This document shows, one piece after another, positions 34,501 through 45,455 of a DNA stretch of 64,000 nucleotides. The notes under the pieces are model-generated. The model worked only from the letters and a program-made list of their open reading frames with translations. It was not told the origin of the DNA and searched no databases. How positions within the stretch are numbered: position 1 is the first letter of the stretch; each line of letters starts with the position of its first letter. Position numbers and translations under genes: made by a program. The DNA comes from Alnus glutinosa (lineage: Eukaryota > Streptophyta > Magnoliopsida > Fagales > Betulaceae): NCBI RefSeq assembly GCF_958979055.1, contig NC_084891.1:22818001-22882000 (forward strand), written 5' to 3'.

Positions 34501-35418
34501 TAAAAGTGTAAAGTGCAACTCAGGTGCACAGAAAGTATACAAGAGAAACGCCTATCTAGAAAGTGTCAAATGTTATAGTCGGATTGTCAAGTCATGCCAA
34601 AGAAGGATCTTTTTTTCCTGATAAGTAAATCAATTTCATTAAAAGCGCATAGGGGTGCAACCTTAATACACATGAAATATACAAGAGAAACCCCATATTA
34701 AGGAGAAAAAGAAAAATCCAAAAATTCAGAAAATTTAGAAAAGTGTGAGCTATTATATGCCCCAATCCATGTATAAAGCAATTTGAACATTATATTCTTT
34801 AGCTCTTCCAAAAGAAGGATCTTCTTGAGGCTCATGATCAAGCTGAAGGTGGTTTAAAGCTACACAAACCGAGGCCACATAATGCTAGTCTTGCATTAAA
34901 GTTATGGAGGATTCAAGCTCATTGAAAGTAGAAACAAGATTGAACGTCCTCTCACCAAACTCTAGAACACAAAAGAACCCCCAAATTAATATATGGCATG
35001 GAGCATATATAACCATATAATACATTTGGCAAGCATGTAAGTTAGTATTAACGCAAAAGGCAACCAAGGCCAGTGCGAGCAAAATTTACACTATAACCAC
35101 TAAATTTCTGTTCTAGGACACAGTTACCTTCTAACAAAGCAAAAAGGTCAGTGAGTCAGTTTTAAGTTCAAAACAATTTAGGTATAATGATCTCTATTAA
35201 AATTAGAGAATGATTTCAGGCCTAAATCGACAGGATGATCATGATAAATTACGCTGAGCCTGTGCCCTGCCAATTTGCTATAAGCCAAATGAAGGCTATG
35301 CCCATAGAAATTTGCACTAAAATGTGAATTAAGATGATAACCATGAAAAGCCCAAAAGGCATCCAATGTCACAATTTAAGCCTGTAGGAACGGGAAAGAT
35401 CTAAGTTTCTCTAAACTG

Positions 35419-35454
<36 letters not shown>

Positions 35455-35777
35455 CAGAATTTATGAAAATAGAATCATCAAATCTTACCAGTGGATATGG
35501 AGGAGGCTTGAGATCAAATTTTGCAGTAATTGCCGGCCCACTTTTCCTCTTACAACGTCGCTGTAGCATACAACGTCAAAATGTTTCTTGTAACCATCAA
35601 AAAAAGAAATTATGGCATCTCAAAGAACGAAATTTTTCTAATTACAAAACATAATGCTGAAGCTAAAAGTCGAGATTATATACAAGCAGAGCGCAGACCT
35701 CTTTGTTTGTCCATCGGAGGGTACGAGGTGTTCCCGGAATTCCACGAAGCCCTGTAAATTAAACTTAAACACATGTA

Positions 35778-35808
<31 letters not shown>

Positions 35809-35898
35809 CAGAGTAGTGTACTAGGAGGAATGTCGACGACCTTGGCGAGGAAGAAGGGCGCACGTTGGCCAGGTAGAGGCAGAGGATGCTACTACCAT
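31548..35898 (-). CDS. FSD2: Chloroplast iron superoxide dismutase, FSD2 (PAP9) type, 307 aa, nine exons
   Basis: Fe-SOD converts superoxide to hydrogen peroxide and oxygen; FSD2 is known as a nucleoid/PEP-associated plastid protein. Exons are 35841-35898, 35699-35751, 35489-35560, 33243-33431, 32579-32750, 32332-32450, 32025-32051, 31881-31904 and 31548-31757 (924 nt). Residues 1 to about 45 are a basic, Ser/Thr-rich transit peptide. The SOD fold starts at [14 protein letters not shown]. Metal ligands are visible: His76 (EYHWGKHH), His128 (IWNHDFFW), Asp227 and His231 (TIDVWEHAYY). The C-terminal charged tail, about residues 265-307 ([20 protein letters not shown], ending DSEAE), is the FSD2 hallmark that separates it from FSD1 and FSD3. 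NPLVLDYS has Leu where relatives have Trp. An upstream in-frame ATG at 36051 could lengthen the N-terminus. Two introns carry nested retroposons, yet the frame is intact. It is convergent with CDC20, 393 bp away. Confidence 0.93.
32080..32266 (-). mobile_element. tRNA-type SINE in FSD2 intron, interrupted by a second SINE
   Basis: It is flanked by 15-bp repeats ACAAATATTATCAGA (32065-32079 and 32267-32281). On the minus strand it has an A box TAGCTCAAATGG (32243-32254), a perfect-looking B box GGTTCAAGTCC (32123-32133) and a 3' A-rich tail (T at 32081-32097). The A-B distance is too long only because of the 58-bp insertion plus its duplicated target. Confidence 0.9.
32175..32232 (-). mobile_element. 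5'-truncated retroposon nested in the SINE
   Basis: An insert of about 58 bp, with an oligo(A) tail seen as T at 32177-32188, carries CCCGGGGATCTAGTCAGAGC on the minus strand. It is flanked by GGAGGAAGTAC at 32164-32174 and 32233-32243. It looks like the 3' end of a different SINE family. Confidence 0.85.
34080..34559 (-). mobile_element. 5'-truncated LINE 3' end (outer), FSD2 intron 3
   Basis: Repeats AAAGTGTCAAATG at 34067-34079 and 34560-34572 bound it. On the minus strand it holds only LINE 3' UTR (TTTCTCTTGTATACTTTC wording) ending in oligo(A), seen as T at 34081-34092. It is split by another LINE at 34122-34491. Confidence 0.87.
34122..34491 (+). mobile_element. 5'-truncated LINE (inner), C-terminal zf-RVT fragment
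   Basis: Repeats AAATATCATTAAAAGT (34106-34121 and 34492-34507) flank it. It is open from the start to 34410, encoding the end of ORF2 ([18 protein letters not shown] ... [14 protein letters not shown]). A 3' UTR and an A tail at about 34485-34494 follow. It is closely similar to the LINE C-terminus at 9091-9564 and has kept its reading frame, so the insertion is comparatively young. Confidence 0.9.
34609..34760 (-). mobile_element. LINE 3'-end fragment, FSD2 intron 3
   Basis: T-rich start TTTTTTTCCTGATAAGTAAA at 34609 is followed by the LINE 3' UTR wording GGGTGCAACC and ATACAAGAGAAACCCC, in minus orientation. The 5' limit is unclear. Confidence 0.6.
35422..35451. repeat. TA microsatellite, FSD2 intron 3
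   Basis: A run of about 14 TA units lies just inside the intron, downstream of FSD2 exon 3. Confidence 0.88.
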
Positions 35899-36220
35899 GT
35901 CTAACGTTATCCTGTTCCTTTGCTTTTTCTTTCTGTTGTTTCCAACCGGCAGCAGAAATCTCCAAGTTTGAAGAAGAAAATGGAATTGAGATTTGAGAGG
36001 GAAGTACAGTTGTGGTAGTACTACTACTTCTTGGCTCTTGCTCCCTCCCAAAGAGTCCTAGAGTTGTACTTTCGTCCTTCACTTCGATGTTGGGCTGGGC
36101 TGGGCTTGAAGATTCAGTTCAGTCGCCGACATAATCTCCAATACTACTACAAGTTTTTTCTACTTCGTTCGCAATGGAATAAGACCAAATGCAGGAACTA
36201 TTTTATTATATTTTATAAAT

Positions 36221-36680
36221 GGGATAACTTTACTTTAAATGTATCGAATTATCGTCATTTTTTAATTAAGGTATCTGAACTTCAAAACGTCTCAAATTAG
36301 AGTATATAATTTTCAAAACGTCTCAATAACATGTATTCCACTAGGATTTAGTGTTAAATCCTGCTAAAATTTTTAAAATACCATTTTTTTAGGAAAAAAA
36401 TGTAAAAAAAAAAAAATTGCTAGAATTTAGGCAGAATTTAATGGAATTTGCAAAAATACCCTTACCTGAATCTTTGAAAATTTTTATAATTTTTTTTTAA
36501 AATAAAAATAAACACATGGATATTTTAGGAATTTTGGCATAATTTAATGGCAAATTTTAACAGAATATCTATTATTAATACGTTTTGAAAATTGGATACT
36601 CCAGTTTGAGACGTTTTGAAATTCGGGTACCTTAAGTCAAAAAAAGGTTATAATTCGATACCCTTAAATGAAGTTATCCC
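36221..36680. mobile_element. Mutator-like MITE (460 bp) 5' of FSD2
   Basis: Perfect 9-bp repeats TTTATAAAT (36212-36220 and 36681-36689) flank long inverted ends, GGGATAACTTTACTTTAAAT and its partner ATTTAAGGGT...GTTATCCC. Terminal similarity extends far inward (CAAAACGTCTCAAATTAGAG on the left against TCCAGTTTGAGACGTTTTG on the right). Nine-bp duplications with long inverted repeats are characteristic of MULEs. It ends about 320 bp from the FSD2 ATG, probably within the promoter. Confidence 0.88.
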
Positions 36681-36689
36681 TTTATAAAT

Positions 36690-38195
36690 TTAATAGTAAA
36701 TATATTAACACGCCATTCATAAATACAATCAAATAAAATTTGAACTATGAAATAGCTGTTTCTGTTTCTATTCTATTTCTTACAAAAATCACAATCTAGC
36801 AATCAAATTTTGGATTTTAGGATGTGGAGGTAAAAGTGTATCCAACACTTTTTAGAATTAATCGAAATTTTAATCGAAATCAGATTTTAAAAATTCTAAA
36901 AATCCATTAAGAAGATCTCTTAATTGTTATTCGACATACTTTACCAAATAAACTAACCGCCTTTTAATGTATTTTTGGATATAAGAAATTCTGGCTACAG
37001 CACAGCGAGTATTTAACCACTTGATCAAAATCTCATATTATTTTAATTGTTTATAATATTTTCAATCAGTAGTAAGATTCAACATAAATAGGATTGAAAA
37101 CTACTTGACAAAAACATGAGAGCTTGCCCTTGATTTGAGGGCCTGCACGAATTGTCACCACTTCAGTAGCACATATTTTCATACTATTTGGTAACATGAT
37201 CCAAAGAAAGCACTAATAAAGGCCAATGAGAAATCCAATATACTGCTTTTCTCTAGTCCAATTGGCCTGTTTAATCGATTGATTAGGGGACAGTTTCTTG
37301 AAATTTGCACATCAAACCCATCAGGTTAAGGGATGGATATGTTTATCTTTCACAATGATCTCTAACATAACAAATCATGACCAAAGGTAATTATGTTAAC
37401 AGGATTAAGATTTTATAAAATACCTAGATTTTCCGAATCCTCCGTACGAAAAACTCTATATTTTTTCATTCTGGTCTATCTCGGTCGAACGACACACTCT
37501 GCAAGACTTTCAATCGAACGAGCTTCAATTGATTCTGAATACTCATTCGACTGAGGGATTGACCAACATACTTTGTAAGACTCTTAGTCAAACAAGCTTC
37601 GACCGTGAATATTCTTTGTGATGCACTCCATCAATCAACACTCATGCTTAGTCGACGGAAATACTAGGACACCCCTAAAAACCCTACTGCCACCTCTTTA
37701 TTTTTTTAAATTATTTAATCTTTTATAAATAAGTAGTATTTTATCATAATAAACATATTTAGTGTTTGCCTCATTATAGGACTTCCTCACCCTCCCTCAA
37801 CTACAAAGGCTTGCAATTTCTTGTCACAAAAACCCACACCAATTATGACGCGAGACACACAATCGAAGAAAAATGATATATGCGCTTTCAAGTCTACACT
37901 CTTAAGTATACATTTCCTGACGTGATAATGAAAATCATCATTGAATTTTGATGCATTACCATTGAATTTTGAATCTGATAGTGATTTTCACTGCTACATC
38001 AAAGAGTATGTACTTGAAAGTGCATGTAACATTTCTCAAAATGGAATAGATTATAACGATTGAACTTAACAACCAAAAAATAAACCAACGATAATTATAC
38101 ACGTTTTCTCATAAAGAATGACATTACGGCATTGGAAAACCCTAATGGCAAGATAGTTTTTGGGGGTTCTTCAGGCAAGCAACATAGCACTTCAA
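36690..38195. other. Spacer between FSD2 and RAF2
   Basis: This is AT-rich DNA without a convincing ORF. The part nearest 38195 should include the RAF2 3' UTR. I see no transposon with clear ends. Confidence 0.5.
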
Positions 38196-38866
38196 CTAGG
38201 CCCAAATTCTTTTTTTGGGGACAAGATCCGAAGTTTTTATCTCATCTATTTTGGCTGCTACAATGAAATCATTCATACTCAATCCCCCTGCAATTCAAAT
38301 GGAAGCATTTCAAGGGCCATGCAGGAAAATATGATACTTAACCATGCCCAATGCAATTAAAATCAGAAAATGAACTTAGACAGTGCTATATGAGGTACAA
38401 TAGAAGAAGTTTTTCCAATTGGCTCAAGAAAAATATTTTAGTTTAGAGGTTTACCAATGGAAGCTGTCCAAAGTTCAGCTCTAACTTGATTGGGTTGTTC
38501 CAAGTGGAGATTTGGATAATGCCCTGCAGCTTCTGCAACCTCATAAATCCTATTGATGAGTTCAACCCCGCATTTGAAATCTCTCAACTTCCACAAGCAT
38601 TGTAGTTTAAGCCCACCTTCTTCATCTAGTAGTCTCCAGCCAACCACCTACTGACAAATTCATAAAAATCATATTTTTAATAAGAAAAAGTTACAGAAAA
38701 GAGAAAAGAAAAAAAAAAGAAAGGGATTCAGACATTCAAAACTTCTAGCCCTTTCCATCCAAAATCAAAACTTAGAATAGTCTTTAGAAAAGTTCAAAAT
38801 TACTAACTACCTTTCACTTAATTATAGAACAAACCTTCACAACAAGTCTTTGAGGAAGGTTCGCCA

Positions 38867-38902
<36 letters not shown>

Positions 38903-40227
38903 TAAATCAATCTCATTAGCAAGCACAAATGAGTGCAACCAAGTATACAAGAAAGAATCTTTTCACATTAAGTAACTCTGTAATACAAGTGAGAAACAAT
39001 AGCCAATCTTTCTCTCCTCGTGTTTTTCTGCTCAATGCCACAACATCATCCGTGACCATATGAAGATACTACTACTCAAAAACTGAAAATGGGCTCAAAA
39101 GCCAAGGTTCCTTGTCTTTTTATTAAAATTTTGTTTTATTTTGTATGTGATTTTGATCTTCAGTTTTGACTTCTGTTGTTGAATTATTTTTTGTTTTCTG
39201 CTCCAAAACCTAAAAGAAAATGATCAGTTAATCAGTTATACATATTTCACCAATTTCTTTTTTAATTTTTTTCAATTATCTTTATTAGCTACTGAAAGAC
39301 ATAATTTCTTGAAAATGGATGTTGACCTAAATTAAAAACTTCGTATGCCATTTGAGATTTTTGGGATTAACTTGTGTCTACTTACTCCAATTATTTTATT
39401 TGTTTGAATAATGATTAAATTCTCAGTATTTTAATATAAATACTATCATTTTTCTATCTATAAAAGTTCTATTATATGCTAAAAGTGCTAGATATCCAAT
39501 CTTTTTGTCAATATTGGTATAAAATCTGCTAATCATAAATACATAGTCATAATTTCATCTCGGCCCCCAATTAAGGTTGATGTCAGAGTGTTAAATCAAT
39601 TTGAACTTCTTTGGACTGATCCAAATACAAGAAATCAATTTAGATAGTGCAAGTTCATTCTTATAATCAATTTCGTATATCGCAGTATAATGAAGCGCAA
39701 GAGACTTGAAGCTTCAGATAAGTTCTTTAAATGTATAAAAAGAATCTAACAGGTTAAACGGTAAAGGTGATTTTTACCAAACACATCATCTGGGTAAAGC
39801 TAACTTCATCTAAAACAAGTAACGAAACCATGATGAGGAACAATATCATCGGCATTCAAAGCATATGGGTATTGAAACTGACCTTTTTCAAGAGCTTCTG
39901 AGCCTCATCAGCGGTGAAGGGGACTTGGAAAGGAGAAAGAGGGATGCACTGCTGCTGGGAAAGAGAGAGAGCGGAGAGATTGGGGATAAGGATCTTGTGG
40001 TCGGTGCCTGCGTTGCCCAGTACCTTCTCTGCAAAACGACTCTCAACCTCTGCTGGGAAGGGGTCCCTCGCCCCAAAGTCACCCAGCATGTCACCGCTCC
40101 CAACAGCCCTGATTCTACTTCTTCCGAAGGAGAGAGTTGGGTTGGGGTTGGGGTTGGGGTTGAGGTGGGCGTGGTGACGATAACATGGAAGTAGAAGAGG
40201 GAAGGAGAGATGGGCGGTGAGGGCCAT
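38196..40227 (-). CDS. RAF2: Rubisco accumulation factor 2-like / pterin-4a-carbinolamine dehydratase-like, 209 aa, three exons
   Basis: Plant members of this DCoH-like family are plastid proteins that help Rubisco assembly. Exons are 39883-40227, 38455-38647 and 38196-38287 (630 nt, phases agree). Residues 1 to about 45 look like a transit peptide and include an (NP)4 run encoded by a CCCAAC repeat. A conserved plant linker follows (FGARDPFPAEVESRFAEKVL ... HKILIPNLSALSLSQQQ), then the PCD fold (about 107-205: VVGWRLLDEEGGLKLQCLW, LRDFKCGVELINRIYEVAE, HLEQPNQVRAELWTASIG, GLSMNDFIVAAKIDEI). Classical dehydratases have an HHP motif; here it reads GHYP (157-160), consistent with a scaffold rather than an enzyme. 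I chose the ATG at 40227, at MALTAHLSF; a further in-frame ATG lies at 40266. Confidence 0.93.
38868..39060 (-). repeat. TA microsatellite and LINE 3'-end remnant in RAF2 intron 1
   Basis: A TA run lies at 38871-38899. It is followed by AGTAAATCAATCTCATTAGC and AAGTATACAAGA wording typical of the minus-oriented LINE 3' UTRs in this window. Confidence 0.6.
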
Positions 40228-41590
40228 GGAGGTTCTGTGGCGCCCTTTCGTTGGAGCTAAGACCAAACAGTTTTTGTCTGGTAACGATGTTATCCGCTGA
40301 TAGGCAGGCAGGGCGAGTTACCTTGTCAAAGTGTATCTAGTGGGTAAGGCAAATTTAGAGAAAGATTTTAGTGAAATAATTTACTTTCATGATTTCAACT
40401 TATTATTTTTAGAAAGTTTTATACGTCAAATTCTATAAAAATTTATTTATTTTAATTAAATATTATTTTTTAATAATTTTGAGAGCAACTACTTTAATTG
40501 TCAGTTAACATTGTTCAATCGTGGTGCAGAGAGATTCAATAGCAAATAACTGCCGACACTGAATAGCAACCATAGACCGCCAAAAAATTGCCAATGTACT
40601 AGGGAGATCGATCCACCTGGGATGTCTTCTCCATTTGCAGATGTAATTCGTTTTAATGATGCCATTGAAGATTGAGGCAAGCGTATGGAGAGGAAAAGGA
40701 AAATGAAAGGAAAAAGAAAATGAAAGGAAAAGGGAGCGCAAGGTAGAGATGGAAGAGGTGGGAAAATGAAAGAAAATGATTAAAAAATAAGTAGAGAAAT
40801 GATTTTTGGAGTCAAATATAGAGAGGGTTTTTTACGTTCACTATTTTAGAGAAATTTTGAAGAGTTTGATGTATGAGATTTTTTGAGAATTTTCACCAAA
40901 ATTTGATGAAATTTTTGAAGTGAAGAGTTCATTGAAGATGCTCTTAGACAATGCTTTGACCATTTTTAACGCGACTTACAAATTCGATTCCCACAAAATT
41001 AATTAGTTAGAATTGAAAAGTCTTTACATATTTAATTGAAATGAGTTGGGTTACGATCGACTTATATAGTCTTATACCCATATTTCGAAATAATCCGAAT
41101 TCGACATGCGACATTTTAACCTAACAATTTTTGACACGATCCGCAAACCCGACAAGAACCAAACACTAAATTAGGAAGTTAAAATTGAAGAGTCTGATTC
41201 ATTTAATTAAATGGGTTGCGATAGAGTTTACCTATATAATTTTATATTCATACCTCAACCTGAATCAAATTTGACAGGCAAACACAATTCTCACCCCCTA
41301 ATTTCTCATCTTTCCTTTGAATTGGATTTTAACTCTTTTACCTTACCTTACAATTTTTTTTCTTGAACTCCTTTGACTTGAAAATATTATGCAATAATCT
41401 TCTTCAAAGACACTAATCGCCTTTGCATTGAAAATATTATGCAGTGGAAATTTAATGGAGAAAGTGGTCGCTTGTATACAAATGATGAAAAGAAGCAGAA
41501 AAAGAATGAAAGAATTGGGTCCTAGAAATTACATGAACATGCGAGTATTTAAATAATAAAAGAATTTGAGGTGCTTAATTAATCGTTTCT
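40228..41590. other. Spacer between RAF2 and the first XTH gene
   Basis: The RAF2 promoter should lie at its left end. About 41040-41290 resembles the dispersed repeat at 2829-3030. About 41310-41450 repeats sequence also found at 43735-43870 and 47520-47640, marking a tandem-duplication boundary. No gene is seen. Confidence 0.5.
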
Positions 41591-42647
41591 CTAGGAGGTG
41601 TTGCATTCTGGAGGGAGGCCCTGGGGAAACCTCTTGGCGTCTGTGCAGTAATTATAAATCATGTAGTTGTTTTGCACCCATTTCAGCCTGTCTTGATTTG
41701 AAGTGTCCAGCTCTTGTGAAAGCCAGGAACTACTGGTAGAAGAAGATAAATTGCAAGAAGAAGCTCCGGAAGACCAAATGCAAGCATCAGCTTTGAAGTT
41801 TCTGTAGGAAGCAGTAAATGGGGCTTGGCTCCAGTCTGTCTTCACAAGCCCACCTCTTGTCGCCCAGTCATCAGCATTCCAGAGACTCGAGTATATCCTC
41901 ATTGGCTGGTTCTTTGGGAATGCAACGCCAATCGATTCTGAGTTCTTGAACTCTCTAATGGGAGTGTCATCCACAGAGAATCTGAATTAAGAACAGAAAA
42001 GGATATAAGGAAACAAAACACACAAACATATGTATATATAGGAAGATGCATGCAATATCCATGGATAGAAGGAGTTGGTAATCTTACATAATGCGTTGGG
42101 GATTCCAGAGGATGGAATATGTGTGAAAATCAGCAGTTGGATCAAACCAGAGATGGAACTGTTGCTCTCTGTTGCCCTTGCCTTGACTGAACACATTGGT
42201 GTGAACGATGTAAGGATCCCCACTGAGATTTCCCAAGAACTCGAAGTCTATCTCGTCCCATGCTGATCCTTTTGAGGACAACTGTATGCCAATCAGGAAC
42301 ACACATTAATTCTAATTCAAAGGGCATAAATATTAATCTGTAGAATGAGATAAACGAATAGCAGAAAAACTTACATAATAGGCAGTAACAGTGCCAGCAG
42401 AGTTTCCAGGAACAAGCTTGAGCTGCATATCAATCTTTCCGAATAGAAACTCGTTGTTGGACTGGAAGCCAGAGCCAGAGGCTTTGTCGAGTGAGAGGCT
42501 AAGAAGGTCGCCGTTGTTAAGCATCTTCCCTCGACCATCTCCCCACGTGATGTCGAAGTCTTGGTAGAAGTTTGCAGCTGTGAGAGCCACGAAAGAGCAA
42601 AGAAGGGTAAGAGCCAGAAACACAAATGGAGCACTTGAAGAAGCCAT
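41591..42647 (-). CDS. XTH: Xyloglucan endotransglucosylase/hydrolase (GH16), 285 aa, three exons
   Basis: XTHs cut and rejoin xyloglucan chains in the cell wall, loosening or strengthening it. Exons are 42375-42647, 42088-42281 and 41591-41981 (858 nt). Residues 1 to about 25 are a signal peptide ([18 protein letters not shown]). The catalytic motif is DEIDFEFLG (100-108, nucleophile Glu101, acid/base Glu105), followed directly by the N-glycosylation site NLS (109-111) usual for group I/II enzymes. The XTH C-terminal domain has paired Cys ([29 protein letters not shown]). Sequence and three-exon layout suggest the XTH22/TCH4-like clade, whose members are induced by touch and hormones; that regulation is inferred. 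It is a tandem partner of the gene at 45456-46501. Confidence 0.95.
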
Positions 42648-42718
42648 GGGTAGTAGCAGCTATGCAATGGAAGTCGAGAGAATCGAGATGGATGTATGTG
42701 CTCAAAGAACTTGTTTGG

Positions 42719-42726
42719 TATTTATA
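42719..42726 (-). promoter_or_regulatory. TATA box of first XTH gene
   Basis: TATAAATA on the minus strand lies about 72-79 bp before the ATG; the equivalent element exists before the second XTH gene in matching surroundings. Confidence 0.75.
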
Positions 42727-43879
42727 CACAACAATTGCAAGTGAAGAGAGTATAGAGGAAAGGCACGGGAAGGTCCAGTCGGCTAAGCTGTAGACAGTTG
42801 TTGACACCTAGAAAAGAAGAATAGAAAAGCTCTAGGCAGCCAAACAGATCGCACTACCAATTCCCAAACGCAACCAAAACCAATTAATTAACATCATTTT
42901 TTTTTTTAACTATTATTATTATTATTATATAATACGCGTTTTCAGAAGAGGGTGCAAAATTATTGCTGCTCAGTCCCACAACTGGCCGGCCCATTTATTC
43001 TCCCAACTATTATAATAATCTTTTTTTTTCCTCCACCACTGGAGTCTGGAGATTTCCAGCACCTTAAAAAGTGAAATATCACACGTTTACATAATTACAT
43101 TTACAGGTGTGACGTGGTGTCTCCATCTCCATCGATCTCCACCCAAAATATAGACAAGCTTGGCACAATTTTGGGCCCATTTTTATTCCTTGGAAACATA
43201 TGACACTTTTTAATTGCCACAACGATGAGAAGGGTAGGCTAGCTGCGTTTTTTTTTTTTTTTTTCATAATGATGAGAATATTTACAGTGACAAGGGAAAA
43301 AAAAAGCTCACCTTGTTATAAATGGATTTGGATTAGGTGCCTTAAACAATTAAACCATAGCATATGTAATTTTTAACCACGTGTGTATATATATATATAT
43401 ATATGTTCTAGCTTTTTTAATGATCCATATGTAATTTCAAATTTTTTTGTTGAGAAAGATCGAGAGAGTTGATGAAGACATCACTTTGAATTTTTCAAAG
43501 GGCAAAATTAACATTATGCTGGGTTTTGAGAAATTAGGCTATGTTTGGTCTCCCCTTTGAATTGGATTTTAATTGTCTGTTTAGGTGTTGAATTTTTTTG
43601 AAAGAATTGAATTCTAATTTATTGTTCGAATTTAGAAGTTTGACTCTGTGGGAAAAAAAAAATTGAAAAAATTGAATAAAATATGATTTGTTTTTTTAAA
43701 AAATAGGAAAGAATCAATATATATTCTTTTCTGTTGCCAAACAGACGCTTATCTTACAATTTTTATTATTATTTTTTAACTCCTTTTACTTGAAAAATAT
43801 TATTGCAATGATCTTCTTCGAGACACTAATGGCCTTTACATTGAAAAATATTGAAAAAAATAAATAGATTCCAAACAAA

Positions 43880-45300
43880 ACTTAGAATGGAAGTTGAATA
43901 GGTGCGTGTATACCAATAAAAGAGTTATTTAAAAAGTGTAAAGCAATTAACACAAGTAATTTTGGTAATAAAGTGGAAACATTTTTAAAAACTCTTCAAA
44001 AGTAAAACCACTTCAGGACAACCAAACACAGGAAATCAATCCAATAATGAAGAATACTCGAATTAGAAGATGTTAATACTTACAAAACTTTTGTACTCAC
44101 CACTCTTAAATTACAACAAGTGACATACTTGTCTGTTTCTCTCCCAGAATCTTTGGAGAGTTCGTCTTCTTGATCTTCTTAACCAGAACTCCGGTTGGCT
44201 TCAACTATTCAAAGTTGAAGGTTAAACAATAACCAAAATTCTAATAGAGATAACGTTAACACTCTAAGTATAAAACTCTCTCTTAGCACATTGAATTCCA
44301 AAGTAGAATTATTAATAAAATTATGCTTAGAAGCTTCTTTAAATAGGCTTTAGAAAGCATAGTTCTAGTAAAAAATGAATTACTAGGTGATGGCGTCCGA
44401 ATAGGTCACTAAGACATCTGGACGTAGATAGATGCGAGATACTGAGTGCACCATGTGTCCGAACAAGCAACCACAACGTCCGAACACCTAAATAAAATGG
44501 AACTTTATCTAGCTAAGACTTGTCCGAACACGATTGCCAGCCGTCCGGACACAAAGGGATTTGGAGTTCTTTTTGAAAGTTCTGTCCGAACATGATCATA
44601 AGCCGTCCAAACAAGAAGCACCTTTGAATGTCTCTAACAGATATGTACGAACAGGGGCGGAGCCAACTTTTAGACTTTGGGGGGGGCAAATTGAAAAAAA
44701 ATAATTTGGGAGAGCCAAAACTAAAAAAATCTAAAAAAATAAAGGTAAAAATTAATTATTATTATTATTATTATGGGGAAACCTTTAGCTTGAGGAGGCC
44801 AGGCCCCAAGCCAAAGTGTGGCTCCGCCTCTGTGTACGAACACAGGCTTATGACTGTTTGGACACCAACGTTCCAGTTGAGTCTCCTATAAGCACAATCT
44901 TCATACTAAATAAAGAATAATACATTTTCAAAGGTAAAAACCAATAAATACCTTATTGGTTTTTAAATTAATACTTTGTTTATATGATTGTCGGTAGGAT
45001 AGATTAATAAATACTTTATTTGTATTTCGTTGACAAGTACTATCGCAGCGTCAACATTAATTTCTTATGACTTTCTAGTTTTGGTCAAAATGCTGTGGAA
45101 GACATTATTGGTTGACACAATTTTCAAGAATTCTTTTTTGTCACTTCTTCAAGTTTTACGCTATGCATATTTGTGTGCATGAGCTTCCAGGCACGGTGGT
45201 TTTCAATGGATACAAAGTTAATTTAATTATTTTAACAATTCCCAATAACTAACAGCAGAGCAATTTAATGGAGAAATTACATGGTATATATAACAAATGA
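43880..45300. mobile_element. Retroelement remnant between the XTH genes (GTCCGNAC-rich)
   Basis: From about 44040 to 44900 the sequence has repeated GTCCGGACA/GTCCGAACA motifs (44396, 44457, 44480, 44521, 44549, 44583), the style of certain plant copia LTRs. No domains are preserved. It is interrupted by the MITE at 44653-44833. Ends were not defined. Confidence 0.5.
44653..44833. mobile_element. Small hAT-like MITE (181 bp) with 8-bp duplication
   Basis: GTACGAAC lies at 44645-44652 and 44834-44841. The ends are AGGGGCGGAGCCA and TGGCTCCGCCTCTGT. It is non-coding, nested in the retroelement remnant, and its terminal sequence resembles the MITE at 29311. Confidence 0.8.
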
Positions 45301-45455
45301 TTTTTTGCCACTGCAGTGATGGAAAGAAGCAGAAAAAGAAAGAAAGATTTGGATCCTGGATCCTTGCTAGAAAGTACATGCATGGTAGACTAATATTTAT
45401 ATAAGTGATGGGCAGTGCAAATAATAAAAGAATTGAGGGATGCTTAATCGTTTCT

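Noticed and set aside
35899-36082. Longer FSD2 N-terminus from upstream ATGs at 36051 or 36082
   Set aside because: The ATG at 35898 gives a normal transit peptide; the 36051 start is in frame and remains possible, while 36082 is out of frame.
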